Shown piece by piece: positions 11,561 through 22,639 of a stretch of 64,000 nucleotides of DNA. Below the pieces are notes generated by a model, which was not told the origin of the DNA, searched no databases, and saw only the letters and a list, made by a program, of their open reading frames with translations. Within the stretch, counting starts at the first letter, position 1; each line of letters starts with the position of its first letter. The DNA comes from Tenrec ecaudatus (lineage: Eukaryota; Chordata; Mammalia; Afrosoricida; Tenrecidae). The stretch covers positions 70,800,494 through 70,864,493 of the forward strand of contig NC_134535.1 in NCBI RefSeq assembly GCF_050624435.1, in the 5' to 3' direction. The position numbers were made by a program, and so were the translations under genes.

Positions 11561-12121
11561 TGTGTCAGACAGGGTTCTCTAGAGAAGCAAAATCAGAATG
11601 CTAATAATTATAGATAATAGATATAGATATATAGCTAGATAGATGTAAAACATAAGAAATAAACAGTTAATTAAATTATGAAGCAGTACAAATGGCTCAG
11701 TGAAACTCATTCCTGTGAGACAGTTGTGAGCCCTCAAGTCTTGAGGGCTGCCAGGTAGTCCTCTGTAGAGAAATTCAGGCTATCTGGGCACAGTCAGCAA
11801 ACAGCAAGGCAGGTCGCCAACAGTCAGCCAGATGACAGGGTCCAACCGTCCCCAGCTCAAGAGATGTAAATCCCAGTGGTGTGGCAAAGCAGGTCTTGAA
11901 GGAACTTCAAATTACAGCTACAGTCCATTGGTTAGGCATCCCACAGGTAGTGTAGCTTGCAAATTGGGGCACAGAACAAGCAAGGCAGCGGCACACTGGT
12001 CCGATGATCAAAGAGCAAGAGACAAGAAAGGCGAGGTTCGCCGAGCCATTCATCTCTCCTGCCTTCAATTAATTCCACATGTGTTTATCAGCCAGGTTGG
12101 CAAAATAAACTAACTACTTCA
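11561..12121 (+). mobile_element. Solo-LTR-like element, family B, copy 1
   Basis: A 561-bp element beginning TGTGTCAG and ending CTACTTCA, flanked by a 5-bp duplication ttgct (11556-11560 and 12122-12126). TG...CA ends and a 5-bp duplication are expected of a retroviral-type integrase, and 5 bp is usual for ERVL/MaLR-like elements. A second copy at 41616-42206 has the same ends and its own 5-bp duplication. Internally there is a GATA/TAGA-rich simple repeat near 11605-11645, then the shared words 'gaagcagtacaaatggctcag' and 'gggctgccaggta'. A 93-codon open frame at 11832-12113 lies entirely within it and is not a gene. The strand is nominal, taken from the AATAAA at the right end. Confidence 0.7.
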
Positions 12122-12126
12122 TTGCT

Positions 12127-12719
12127 GATGACTTAGGAATCACTGTATGTCTTTTATACATTTTGTCTTTACATAAGGGTACTATGAAAGAAATAATCAA
12201 GAGTAGAAATGCCCTACCTAGGAGTTTTAATGTTTTGTATTGAAATACATAAATAGTGATTGTATAGTCATATGGAAAATATAAAACTTGAAAATTAACA
12301 AAGGTTATTAGGAAATGAACTTAATGGGTGATATATACAAATTTGAAGTTTGAAATATATGTATTATACAATCATAAAATATTTTCAATAAGTATATTTT
12401 AATAGAAAAAGTGAATTCTTAAAGTGCCATTCATTGTTTAAATTATATAAATATATGCAAAATCTTTATTTCTGCATTGAATTTTCTTTATCATATCAAA
12501 TAATGCAATAATACTCCACATGATTCTAACAATATTTAATATTTTTAAAATTTAGAATAACTTTGATGATCTTGTTTATCTTCTAACATTCACCTGAGGT
12601 ATGTGTTTGTGATCTCAATTATATTTCTAGCATATATAGCAATTATATTATAATTTATTTTATCAAAATTATTATATTACTGAATAGTATTAAAGGTACC
12701 TAGGACTACACAAAGGACA
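12127..12719. other. Very AT-rich unrecognised stretch
   Basis: No repeat family or gene is evident. Confidence 0.35.
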
Positions 12720-13015
12720 ATCCCATCTGTCATGGAGGAAGTACACCCAGAATACTCCTAGGAAGTGAGGACACCAAGTCTAGGTTTCAGGTACATTGGG
12801 CATATCGTCAGGAGAAACCAATCCCTGGAAAAGGACTTCATTCTTGGTCAGCAAAAAAAGCGGAAGCCATTCAGCAAGATGGACAGACATAGTGGCTGCA
12901 TCACTGCGCACAAACATAACAACAGTTGTGAGGATGACAGGACCCAGCAGTGTTTCCTTTTGTTGTAAATGAGGTAGCTCTAAGTCAGAGGTGGACGGAC
13001 GTCACCACACCAACA
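12720..13015 (+). mobile_element. RTE/BovB-class LINE, 3' end
   Basis: A plus-strand truncated copy: 'tacattgggcatatcgtcag', 'caatccctggaaaaggac', and 'ggacagacatagtggctgca', followed by 'cagtgtttccttttgttgt' and a decayed tail. It is equivalent to the copy at 5225. Confidence 0.75.
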
Positions 13016-13188
13016 GCACAAGCAGGGCCTTTTTCTTGTCTTCATTTCCTTATCCTACTTGAGTGCTCGCAGTACATTCACTAAACCTCTTCTTAAATGT
13101 AAATACTGTGAAGGTAGAGATATTGCCAGCACTTATGAAATATTCCTAGTAGAAAAATAACCCAAACCCAAACCAAAACAACCCCCCA

Positions 13189-13355
13189 AAAGTGCCCTGG
13201 AGTCCATTTTGCCTCATAGGACAAAGAAGAACTGGCCCGTGTGCATTTCTGAAACAGTGACTCTTTGTGGGAGTGGAAAGCCTCTTCTTTCTCACTCAGA
13301 AAGAGGGTGGTTTTGAACTGTGACCGTGCAGGTCACAGTCCAATGCCGAGTGTCT
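13189..13355 (-). mobile_element. AfroSINE-like SINE
   Basis: Minus-strand copy: complement of tail, 'gactctttgtgggagtggaaag', then 'tggttttgaactgtgacc' and 'caggtcacagtccaatg'. Confidence 0.75.
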
Positions 13356-13359
13356 AGCT

Positions 13360-14420
13360 GAATGAAGGCAATGCTAGAGGACTCAAAGGGCAACCTATCA
13401 ATTTGTTCCTTTGCAAAGACATCATTTCCGTGGTACGCGCAGCATAGAATTCTACTCTTGGCTCAGCCATCATATCATTGAAGGATTTTAGGCAAAACAT
13501 TCCAATAAAATAAATAATTTTAACTTTATTATCTTTATAAATTTATCTTTTATTATTATAACCAGAATTGCTCCTTTTTCCTTAAAAAGAAGTCTTGTTT
13601 GGCTTGTGGTTACTGAGAATATATGCAATGAAACACCAATTCAGCAAGATCTACGTCTACCATTTAGGAATACCGATTAGATTCTTCAACTTTGACTTTC
13701 CTTTTTAAATTACTCTTCTCCCTGAACGAAAACTCATTGCACCCTCCACTTCCTATCTGATCTTCCTGTTTCCTGAGAATACGTTTTATCTCGCACAGAT
13801 AGTTCTTAAAAGGGCATACTGTTCAAGGCAGCCAATTTTTACGAGTTAAGTTAGACTATTGTTTTATTTTAAGAAGACATTGGGGAACTTCTTGGATTAG
13901 AGTTTAAATACTATCACAGAGCAATGACTGGAAACGTTCATCCAATCCCCAGGACTCCATAAAGTCTAGAGTTCTGCTTGCAGTTGGCAACTGCTCTTCT
14001 CAGTTTCTCCCTTCTGATAAGGATTCTTCTATGGAATTTTCTTTTCAAAATGTTCAATAATATTCCCCTTTGACTCTACTTCAGGTCTTACTTACAGAGT
14101 ATAGTGCTTACACTGGTGGGATAGAGTGACTTTTGCCATGATCTGAAGAGGGAGGGATTTAGTGTCCTCCTGCTGGATGAAATGGTTGCATAGAAAAACA
14201 AACTTAATAAGAGTAGTGAGGCACCACTTAGTTCTTCTGGTATCTTGGTAAAGGAAGCAGCTGTTTATGGAGGCAATTCCATAGCCACATAGTCAATGTC
14301 CTCCTCCATTCATTACTTTCTAGCTCTGTTACCACAGGCAAATAGAGAATCTTTGTACTTTGGAATGGCCCTTGTAAGCTTTTAAGAACTTATGTAGGTC
14401 ACATGCGGTAAACTAGGCTC
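13360..14420. other. Unrecognised stretch
   Basis: Sequence of ordinary composition with no repeat or coding signal that I can defend. Confidence 0.35.
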
Positions 14421-14423
14421 TCT

Positions 14424-14580
14424 CTCACTGCCATTGAGTGGATTTGACTCAGAGTAGAGCCTATAGGATAGAGTTGAGCTGCTCTTGTTGGTATCTGAGG
14501 CTATGTATCTTTAGGGGAGTAAAAAGCCTCATCTGTTTTGCTTGGACAGCTTATAACTCAATCATGCCACCAGGGCTCCT
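14424..14580 (-). mobile_element. AfroSINE-like SINE
   Basis: Minus-strand copy: 'cactgccattgagtggatt', 'cctataggatagagttgag', 'aggggagtaaaaagcc', ending 'gccaccagggctcc', which is the complement of the SINE head. Confidence 0.8.
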
Positions 14581-14787
14581 TTACCAGGATATAGAACATG
14601 CTTTTAGGCCAATTAGCTGTATATCCCATGAATCATGACTGAATGCTAGACCAATAAACTGAATCCCATTTGTACTTTGGTTGTATATGAGCAGCCTCAG
14701 CAGTTAGTTTATTCTTATTATAAAGAAACTAATTATACAACTTTTCCAAATCCATCTTTATAAGGATGCAATCTACTGACACCAAAT

Positions 14788-14875
14788 ACAAGGGAACTTG
14801 AAAAGTTCATGGGAAAAAATGGAATTCAAGATGTTAAGATTTTCCCATGGACTGTTTGAAGCTCACTCATACAAT
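14788..14875. mobile_element. Palindromic MITE-like element, copy 1
   Basis: About 88 bp consisting almost entirely of two inverted arms of about 28 bp. The left arm has 'gaacttgaaaagttcatggg' and the right arm is its imperfect complement around 'cccatggactgtttgaagc'. TA dinucleotides lie near both ends. Relatives are at 29126-29207 and 38935-39007. The design is that of a Tc1/mariner-derived miniature element; the family name is not known to me. Confidence 0.5.
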
Positions 14876-14879
14876 ACTT

Positions 14880-15382
14880 GATTGTCCAACCCTAATATAT
14901 TATGAGAAAATTTTATTTCATTTTCAGTATACATTGAGGCAATGAGGCTTATTTTATGAAATGGCAAAGACAATTTAATAAATCCAAAATAAGGTAGCTA
15001 AATGGGGTAAAAGATAGCAAAGAACATAAGGTAAAAAATAAAACAGGTAGATATCAATAAAACCACACCAATAATCACATGAAACAAAATTGTTCTAAAC
15101 ACTTTAGAGGTTATTTGATTGTATAAAATATGAATATGGAAAACTTAATGTATGAATACTTAAACATTAATCATAAGAATACTAGAGATGCTATTCAATC
15201 AATCAAAATCAACGTAACCTCAGAGTAAGGATGTTTACCAAGAAGGAGGAATAACTTTTAATAATTAAGAAAGGATAAACTCGGAAGGAATTAAATGAGT
15301 CTAACTATGCATCCTGGACCTGATAGCTGATTTTTAAATATATGAAACAAACAAAAACACTGACCCACATGTATACAAACAT
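14880..15382. other. Unrecognised AT-rich stretch
   Basis: No assignable feature is visible up to the mariner copy. Confidence 0.35.
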
Positions 15383-15920
15383 GTGACAGGGTACCCCCCA
15401 ACAAATGGAAAAAAGTTCCACTGATGTGAGGGAGATTAGCATTTGGAGTTTTTTCCACTGGGTCAGACTGATAATCAACCTTTCCATTTATAGGTTTTGA
15501 AAAGAGGGCGTAACAGTGTGCAATAAAAATGGCCTGACTTGTGGCAGATGGAGGACTGGTTCTGCCACCATGACAACGAACCTTCTAATGCAGCCATCTC
15601 AGTGCCCCAGTTTTTGGCAATAAAGAGCATGCCTCTTTTACTCCCCTGGCCTCCTTCAGTGCGACTTCATTTTGTTTCTGCGAATGAAGAGGGACATGAA
15701 AGGACAGCAATTTGACAAGGTAGAAGAGGTGAAGAAGAAAACAAAGGAGGTTCTGGCAGCCATCCAAACGGATTAATTTGAACAATGTTTCCAAAAATGG
15801 AAGCACAGATTTGACAAATGTACTAAGCATAATGGAGAGTACATTGATAAGGTTGTTTGGTTTAAAAAATTAAATATATAGCTTTGAAAACAAATTCAGG
15901 GTTTTTGGAGCACCCCCTCA
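15383..15920 (+). mobile_element. Mariner element, internally deleted, copy 1
   Basis: About 538 bp. The left end has 'gggtaccccccaa' and the right end 'gagcaccccctca' followed by TA; the two are complementary inverted repeats of mariner type. Inside, about 70 bp after the left end, the sequence jumps to the transposase C-terminal half. The remnant includes a decayed HDN-type region (15569 onward) and a region corresponding to the YSPDLAPCDFF motif ('cctccttcagtgcgacttca'), then the KHNGEYID-like end. No continuous frame survives. The same internal junction occurs in the 38336 copy. Confidence 0.75.
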
Positions 15921-15924
15921 TAGC

Positions 15925-16430
15925 GTTACATTTCCAGAGTTCAATGATTCTGTCTCAGTCACCGACAAGCAGGTCTGTTTACACAGCTAACTACTTGAAG
16001 GCATTGCTTTAGCTGCACGCAGAAAAACTGATGCACTGTGATTTCATTCTCAGTTTATTGTAAAATGAACTGGCACTCATCAACATCTTCAACGTCTGTG
16101 AGAAGAAATCTCACAATTCTCACTCCCAAGGAGCACACTGAGCAAACTTCCAACGTCTATTTGATATTTGAACTTCCTTTATGATTTAGTGATTAAGAGT
16201 GTGTTTATTGTTTATATAGTGTGTTTTTCATTATCCAAACATTATTGACATCTAATTTATTAAAGGAGAACATATTTTTAGAGAGTGTGTTTTGTATTAT
16301 TTCACAAGTTTTAAACTTATTGAGACATGTTTATAACCTTGGTCTGTCCTGTAGTATGTTCCATGCGCACTTAAGATGAATATTTAAGCTGATATTGTTG
16401 AATGGAGTTTTATAGCTCAATAAAATTCCA
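15925..16430. other. Unrecognised stretch
   Basis: No assignable feature. Confidence 0.3.
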
Positions 16431-16830
16431 GTTATTTATATAAGTCAAGTATTTTATTTCCTTATAGATCTGCTGTCTAGTTAGTCTATATATTATGAGA
16501 ACTACGATATTGAAATCTCCAATATTTATCACTGCATTGACTATTTCTCTCTTTAATTTTATCATTATTTTGCTCTTCTGTAAGCAAATATGTACGTGCT
16601 ATGCTTATAATTCTTATGTGTTTTGGTGAGCTCTCCTTTTTTGAATATAAAATGTTCTAGTAACTCTTCTTGTATTAAAATATCTTGTCAGATACAGCTA
16701 CAACAACCCTTGCCCTTCTCATATTAATACTTGTCCATATCTTCATTTTAATTCATCATTTACTTCAAGCCAATTGAGTTTTGAAATCGAATATATGTCT
16801 TTAAAAATATTTGCCTTTTTTCAATCATAT
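16430..16830 (-). mobile_element. Old L1 ORF2 endonuclease-region fragment
   Basis: Antisense resemblance to L1 ORF2: 'gatattgaaatctccaatat', 'gactatttctctctttaat', 'tcttgtcagatacagctac', and 'tttttgaatataaaatg' follow each other in the order known for the antisense endonuclease region of mammalian L1. It is heavily decayed. Confidence 0.45.
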
Positions 16831-17089
16831 TAAGAAGAGTTTTACCGACATTTCTCAATCCATTTAGAAGATTTTCTTCCTTTTTGTACTGTTATTAGCT
16901 CCCCATTTTCCCTTAACCCTTCTGCCATTCCCTCAATGAGCCATTAATCCAGTTACTTTCTCTCTTGATTCACCAGTCCTCGATTTCATATACCAAAACA
17001 TATACAAAAATAGAGTTAAGAAAGCTAACGACAATAACAGAATAAAACAAAAAAATCAAGCCTACAGAATTTGCACTATCTGCATGACC

Positions 17090-18011
17090 TTCACTATGTT
17101 TAAACCTATTTTTGTAGCCAGTAGACAGATGTAATCCATCTCTTTGAAAGTCTTCCTATTTTTTGCTGCTCCTCCACTTTTTCAGGCATGATGTCTTTCT
17201 TCAAGGCCAGTCATTTGTAAGCATGTCCAAAGTATCCAAGAAGGCGTCTCACAATCCTCAATTGTAAGGAGTTTACTGACTGAACTTTCGGCACAGATTA
17301 TAATGTTCTTCTGGCAATTTCTGGAATATTTGATATTACTCTCCAACACTATAATTCAAAAGCATCAATTCTTCTTTTGTCATTCTTATTCATGTTGCAC
17401 TTTTTATATACAATTAAAGTGATTAAAAAGACAAGGATTTTGTTAGGTGCACCTAAATTCTCCAGTTGACATATTTATTTTTTAAAACTTTTAAGAGGTC
17501 TTTCAAAGAGTAGATTTGACCAAATCAATAAGTCATTTTATTTTTACTGCCACCTCCATTGATTATATATTCAAGTTAAATGAAATGATTGACAGGGTGA
17601 ATCTTTCTTCATTTTTCACACGAGGCTTATTGTTCCACTGTCACAAATCTGTTTTCTTTATGTTGAAGCTTTATTCTTAGAACTTCGTTAGGTAGTTTGC
17701 CAAATCCTCTCTACTTTCAGCATGGGTGTTGGTGTCACACGCATGCAGCAGGATCTTAATGAATCCCTGATCCTGTTCCACATAGGCCAGCTCCTCAGGA
17801 TATTTACTCGTTCTACAAATTGAATATCTAAGGTGAGGGGGTACGGCCCAGGCACTAAGAATTCCTGACTGTAAATCATGCAGTATTTCCTCGTTCCCTT
17901 GTTCTGTTCCAGGATTTTATAATTTCCACATAAGCACAATTGGATGCTGTGAAATTCCCATTTTTTGCTACATTATCCTTAATACATTATGCTGTATACT
18001 CTGATGGAATA
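17090..18011 (-). mobile_element. RTE/BovB-class LINE, ORF fragment
   Basis: An antisense decayed copy. Recognisable words are 'ggcatgatgtctttcttcaa', 'gcatgtccaaagtatcc', 'ccaacactataattcaaaag' and 'catcaattcttcttttgtc', followed by reverse-transcriptase sequence up to 'ttttgctacattatccttaa'. An 83-codon open stretch at 17688-17939 is part of this remnant. Confidence 0.7.
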
Positions 18012-18155
18012 GTCAGTGACAAATTGCACTGCGAACCACAGTTCAGCCATTCAAAACCACCAGACGCTCCATGAGAGAAAGATGAGCTTTTCTACTCCTG
18101 CAGAGAGTTAGGATCTCTGAAATCCCAGGGTCGTTTCCACTCTCTCCTTTAGGGA
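18012..18155 (+). mobile_element. AfroSINE-like SINE, partial
   Basis: Plus-strand copy: 'gaaccacagttcagccattc', 'aaaccaccagacgctcc', 'gagaaagatgagcttttcta', 'gagttaggatctctgaaa'. The head is short and the tail is missing. It directly abuts the RTE fragment. Confidence 0.7.
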
Positions 18156-18159
18156 CCTG

Positions 18160-20428
18160 TGCTTTTAAGAACCATTCCACAATAGCCCAGATTGGGAATC
18201 CTTCAAGGCATAAAAGATTAGGTGACACCAAGGCAGTGTCTTGAGGCCCTCCCAGTTCTATACTGTAAATCTTCCTAGCAGGTGGCCACAAAAACATATA
18301 AGGCCATTGACAGAATGACTGCACTGGGAAGAGGGGGAAGCCAAATGTTCCAGAGTCCTTAAACACGGGCTTCAAGTTGATGTTAATACCTGAATATTGA
18401 ACGTTATTAATATTTCATATCAATTACTGTATTACTTATGAATGAGCAGTTGGACTAGACAGACTCAGTAAGTGACAGAATTCTGCACTCTGATATGTGA
18501 ATTATAAATTAGGAAAGGCTAAGAGGAGGCTCTTGGAATATAGCCACCTTCTCGGAGTTGCTGTAAAAAGCTGTGTGTCTTAGAGAACTGCAGCAATTGA
18601 AGCTATTGTTATAGATTTTGAAGGTATTATATTGAGGAGAAGTGAAGGAGTAATTAGAGGAGAAAAACAATTCTGAAAGGAAGTTTTAACATTGAATTGA
18701 CTGAGCAGTTATTCATCACACACTAATAACGTGTATATTTCACCTGAAAAAATCCTTTTGTTATTAATGTTAGTTTTGCTTGTTTGATGGCACAACCCCC
18801 CAGTTACATTCATTTGGCTAATTTGAAGTCTTTAGTCAAACTTGTGCTGCGTCCTGTTACTCCCCACCCCTTCCGTACACTAGGGCTGAAAATGGACGTC
18901 CAGGAAAGGAGAGATGAAATCATAGAAAATAAAATGATACGTCGGGGCATTTTATGTGATTTATAATACACATTTCTCTACCTACCTATCTATGGATTTC
19001 TCACACCTCATGTCTAACTATAAGACCATTTAATTCATGCTATTTTTCACTGTCCTAAGAAATTTTTTTAAAGTCTTGCTTCATTAAAGAGTAGGAATTA
19101 TTACTAATCCATCTGCAGATATGATAACTGAGACCAAGAATTATTAAGTAAATTGTGCAAAGGTTTCTAGTATGCAAAGAAAATGACCCAAAGTGTTTAA
19201 GAACCTCTGCAGACTTGCAGGTAAATAAGACATGTCTGTTTCCACGCTTGTGGGAGTAAATGAGTAAATTTGTTAGTCATGTATTAGAAACCACTTAAAT
19301 TAGAGTGAGCTCTAGTATATTAAGAACTGAGGCAGAGTTTTAGGAATTGCCCCTGTGTTTCCTTAGAAAAAAATACAGCCTATCTTGAGCAAAAATGAAT
19401 GTATTACATATACCAGCTTTATATACACTTAAATATATTTATATATTCTTTAGGAGAGAATTAATTTAAATAATAAACAATTTAAGCAGTAGCCAGACGC
19501 CTTCAGGCATCAATTACAATGCTATGAGGATCTAGCACAGATTTACAATCACAATTAATGGCATGTCAAATGGTTGGAAGAAAGGTATTGATGTTCAATA
19601 ATAAAGTAATCAGATTCTCAGAAGGCCAGATAGCTTGAACATCTTTTAAAAATGCCATATATCTAAGCTGACATGCAAAATGATCCTGTATTTCAAAAAG
19701 AAATGGTAGAAGCCTCAAAGTAAGTATATTTATTGTGGCCGCGTTTCTTGGTGCTGGATAATCCTAGAAGAAAAGGGGATATTAAGTCAATCAGATTTTT
19801 TTTTGACCATTTGTTGCCAAATATTCTGAAACATTTGGTGTGGTATATATAGTGATAAACCAGTGTTTATTTATAATTTAAATATTGATGTTTGGGTGTA
19901 TTTAATATAATCTACTAGTGATAAGCTGATTCCCGAGACTATATACTGTGTTCCCAGTCTCCTCTATTTACATCATTATGAAATCATCTCCATTTTACTG
20001 TGGGTTGAATTTTGTGACTTGATTTTAACAAATAATTATGATAAAGATGGTGAAATATCATTTCCATGATTAATTTACGAAAGGTTGTAAGTTCCGTCTT
20101 GCTGTCAGAATCACTCTTTCTGAAATCTCCCATATAACCAAAAAGTGAGGTGGGTTGATAGTTTAAAATTGAGTCTCCAGTCAAAAATGTTCAAGCAACT
20201 TCAACCTGTCAACTGTCACACAGGTGAAATTGTAATGAGACGATTTCAACATCAAGTCTACAGATGAGACCTCAGTTCTAGATTGCATTTTGACTGCAGC
20301 TTGGGAAACAGATTGAGGAACAGGCCAAACTAAATTTCAGCTGGGTTCCCGCCTCACGGGAATATGGCCTAGTAAATACTTGTTATTTTAGTCACTGAAA
20401 TTCATTGTATCAAGGCAACAAGAAGATT
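18160..20428. other. Mostly unrecognised; one MIR-like fragment
   Basis: Positions about 19090-19190 on the plus strand resemble the MIR core and tail ('gtaggaattattacta', 'gataactgagacc', then 'ttaagtaaattgtgcaaagg'). The remainder shows no gene or repeat I can name. Confidence 0.35.
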
Positions 20429-20429
20429 T

Positions 20430-20556
20430 AGCCCAGGGCAACAACCCTGGGCTCAAACACAGCGATTGTAGGAATCATGTAGGACTGGGTAGTGTGTCAT
20501 CACTACGCACAGAATTTCTAGAGTAAAAATTGATTCAATGACACCTAGTAACAGCA
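20430..20556 (+). mobile_element. RTE/BovB-class LINE, 3' tail fragment
   Basis: Short plus-strand piece ending 'ttgattcaatgacacctagtaacagcaa', the RTE tail, preceded by a degraded C-terminal ORF end. Confidence 0.55.
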
Positions 20557-20559
20557 ATT

Positions 20560-22440
20560 ATAATTGCAACTTGTTATATAATAATAGATACCTAATGCAC
20601 TTAAAATATAAATTCAAATTGAAGTTAGTAAGTTGATATGTTATGTTCCTGTATTATTATCCTATTCTTAATAAAGAGATTAAAATATATTAATCTTTAG
20701 GTGATAATATACATAGCATGAATAAATAACTTTACATGTTAATAAAACATGACTAACATTCCCAGTTACACTAGGACGTAAGCTAAGAGTAACCTTACTC
20801 TATTCCCTTCCCTGGAAAGTTATTTTGATAGGATGATAGGTTAGGTGATAAACTTCAAAGCAAGCCTACTTGTGGTAGAGAAAAGAGCATCTTGGTGCAC
20901 TTGAAATAAGATGCTCTATTTTCATTGCATGTGTTCACTTGAATTACTCTCAATTAAATTGTAATTGCACAGAAATATATTTTCTTAGGAATACCGTTTC
21001 CACTGCTAGAAAAGTTGGACAGTATATCCATTGATCTATTTATGACTCAATATATTATGCACTTATACCATGTGCAGTTGTGTTTGAAATACTGTAAAAA
21101 TTAGTCAACCATGGGGGTGGACTGTTCTCAGTGTGATGTACATCACTGAGTTTGAGAGGCCAGGACTTTCATTGCACAAATGTAAATGAAGAAACCCAAG
21201 ACATAGAAATTTAAGAATATTATCTTTGAACCACGTATTCAGCCTTTCTCGTGTACTTGGGAAAGCTCAGAATCGATTTGTCTCACTGAGACCTGGGTAT
21301 GTAAGATCTTATTGAGGGAACAACGTCCTCCAAAACTCAGCTGCTTTCTGTCGTCAAGAAAGATGATTGACATAATCTCCTTTATTTTAATGGACATTTG
21401 GTAAATGAAAGTCCCACTACTTAAAAAGTAGGTACCTGAAAATGCCCTAGTAAAGATTAGGACTACAGTAACAATCAGAATATATGGACTCATAGCAATG
21501 TTTGATGGCAGCAAAATTATTACCCAACTCTTGGAATAAAACAGATGTGAAGCCTACTAAAAGATTTGAATTGTATCAGGAAAAAACCCACAATGTTGGT
21601 AAGAAGAAATGTTAATAGAATAACTCCAACAGAGACTAGTAGACTCTCATTAAGTTTTGAAAACCAAGACAATGGGCAGAATAATTACTTCTTGATTAAA
21701 GCTGTTGGGGCCATTTGAGGGAGACTCTGCACTACTGTCAAGTGCACATGCATTACAGTTTTAATTAGATGCCCACAAAGTAACTGCTGTCATTTAACAG
21801 CCTATATTTGCTTAGATAAAGGGAAATATGCAGAAAAATCTGGAATTTCTAGAACATTTCTATTAATCCATTCTGCAACTGATAAAGCTGTTTCTTTCTT
21901 TTTAAATTGTGGTGTGGAGATTACATGAAAAGTGGAATTATCTTCTGGTGAGTCTGAAATCCTACCCTATGTTGAAATTTGGTATAGCCAGTTTGTCTCA
22001 AATTACTGAATACCCATTAGGTTCCTGATTCATGGAATTAAGGCCGGGTAATTATATTGCAAGAACCAAAAGCAAGTCTCCAGACATTATTTTTCTTAAA
22101 GGATTTTAAAACAAACAAAACCATAATTCAAGATAGAAGAATAGAGACTAGAATTATTGAACTAACAAGACTCAAACTACAAATAGATACGTAGTATTTT
22201 TTAAAACTGAATGGTAAGCAATAATCAACAGTGATATGTACAGAGAGGCATCAACTCAGGTGAACCTTGCTATTGCTGTAGTTTACTTCTTTGTGACAGT
22301 TTCCTGGTCGCAGAACAGAGAATGGGACAGCAGCTAATACGGCAGATTCCCCTAATGAAGAATGTGGAGAAAAGTGTTGAAGAACAAGTTAGATTGAGGT
22401 TATTAGAGTGAAAACATCAGCTAAAAAAGCTTTTCTTTTT
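20560..22440. other. Unrecognised, probably old unique sequence
   Basis: The minus strand has a 91-codon open frame at 21239-21514 with a hydrophobic N-terminal part. I see no known domain and no supporting splice structure, so I do not call it a gene. Confidence 0.3.
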
Positions 22441-22446
22441 TTTTAA

Positions 22447-22539
22447 AGAGAGAATTCCAGGCACAGTTTAGCGCAGCAGGGCTGCATTCTCTCTTGTTCT
22501 ATCTATCTACCTATCTTTATCTATCTATCTATCTATCTT

Positions 22540-22572
<33 letters not shown>

Positions 22573-22638
22573 TTATCTATCTATCTATCATCTATCTCCT
22601 GAAACTGCTGGGGGGAAAAAAGAGAGAGAGAATTCCAG
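22447..22638 (+). repeat. TATC microsatellite within a possible retroinsertion
   Basis: A (TATC)n array with a few interruptions occupies about 22498-22596. It sits between two exact 14-bp copies of agagagaattccag (22447-22460 and 22625-22638). The right side of the interval is 'ctggggggaaaaaa', an A-rich end just before the second copy. This is the layout of a short retroinsertion with target-site duplication that carried or seeded the microsatellite. Confidence 0.5.
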
Positions 22639-22639
22639 A

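Noticed and set aside
11832..12113. 93-codon open frame
   Set aside because: It lies wholly inside a solo-LTR-like repeat and resembles no protein.
21239..21514. Minus-strand open frame with a hydrophobic segment, suggestive of a membrane protein
   Set aside because: I could not match it to any family, and it lacks flanking evidence such as a clear splice acceptor.
22498..22596. Regular short repeats as a CRISPR-like array
   Set aside because: It is a tetranucleotide microsatellite with no spacers, in mammalian DNA.
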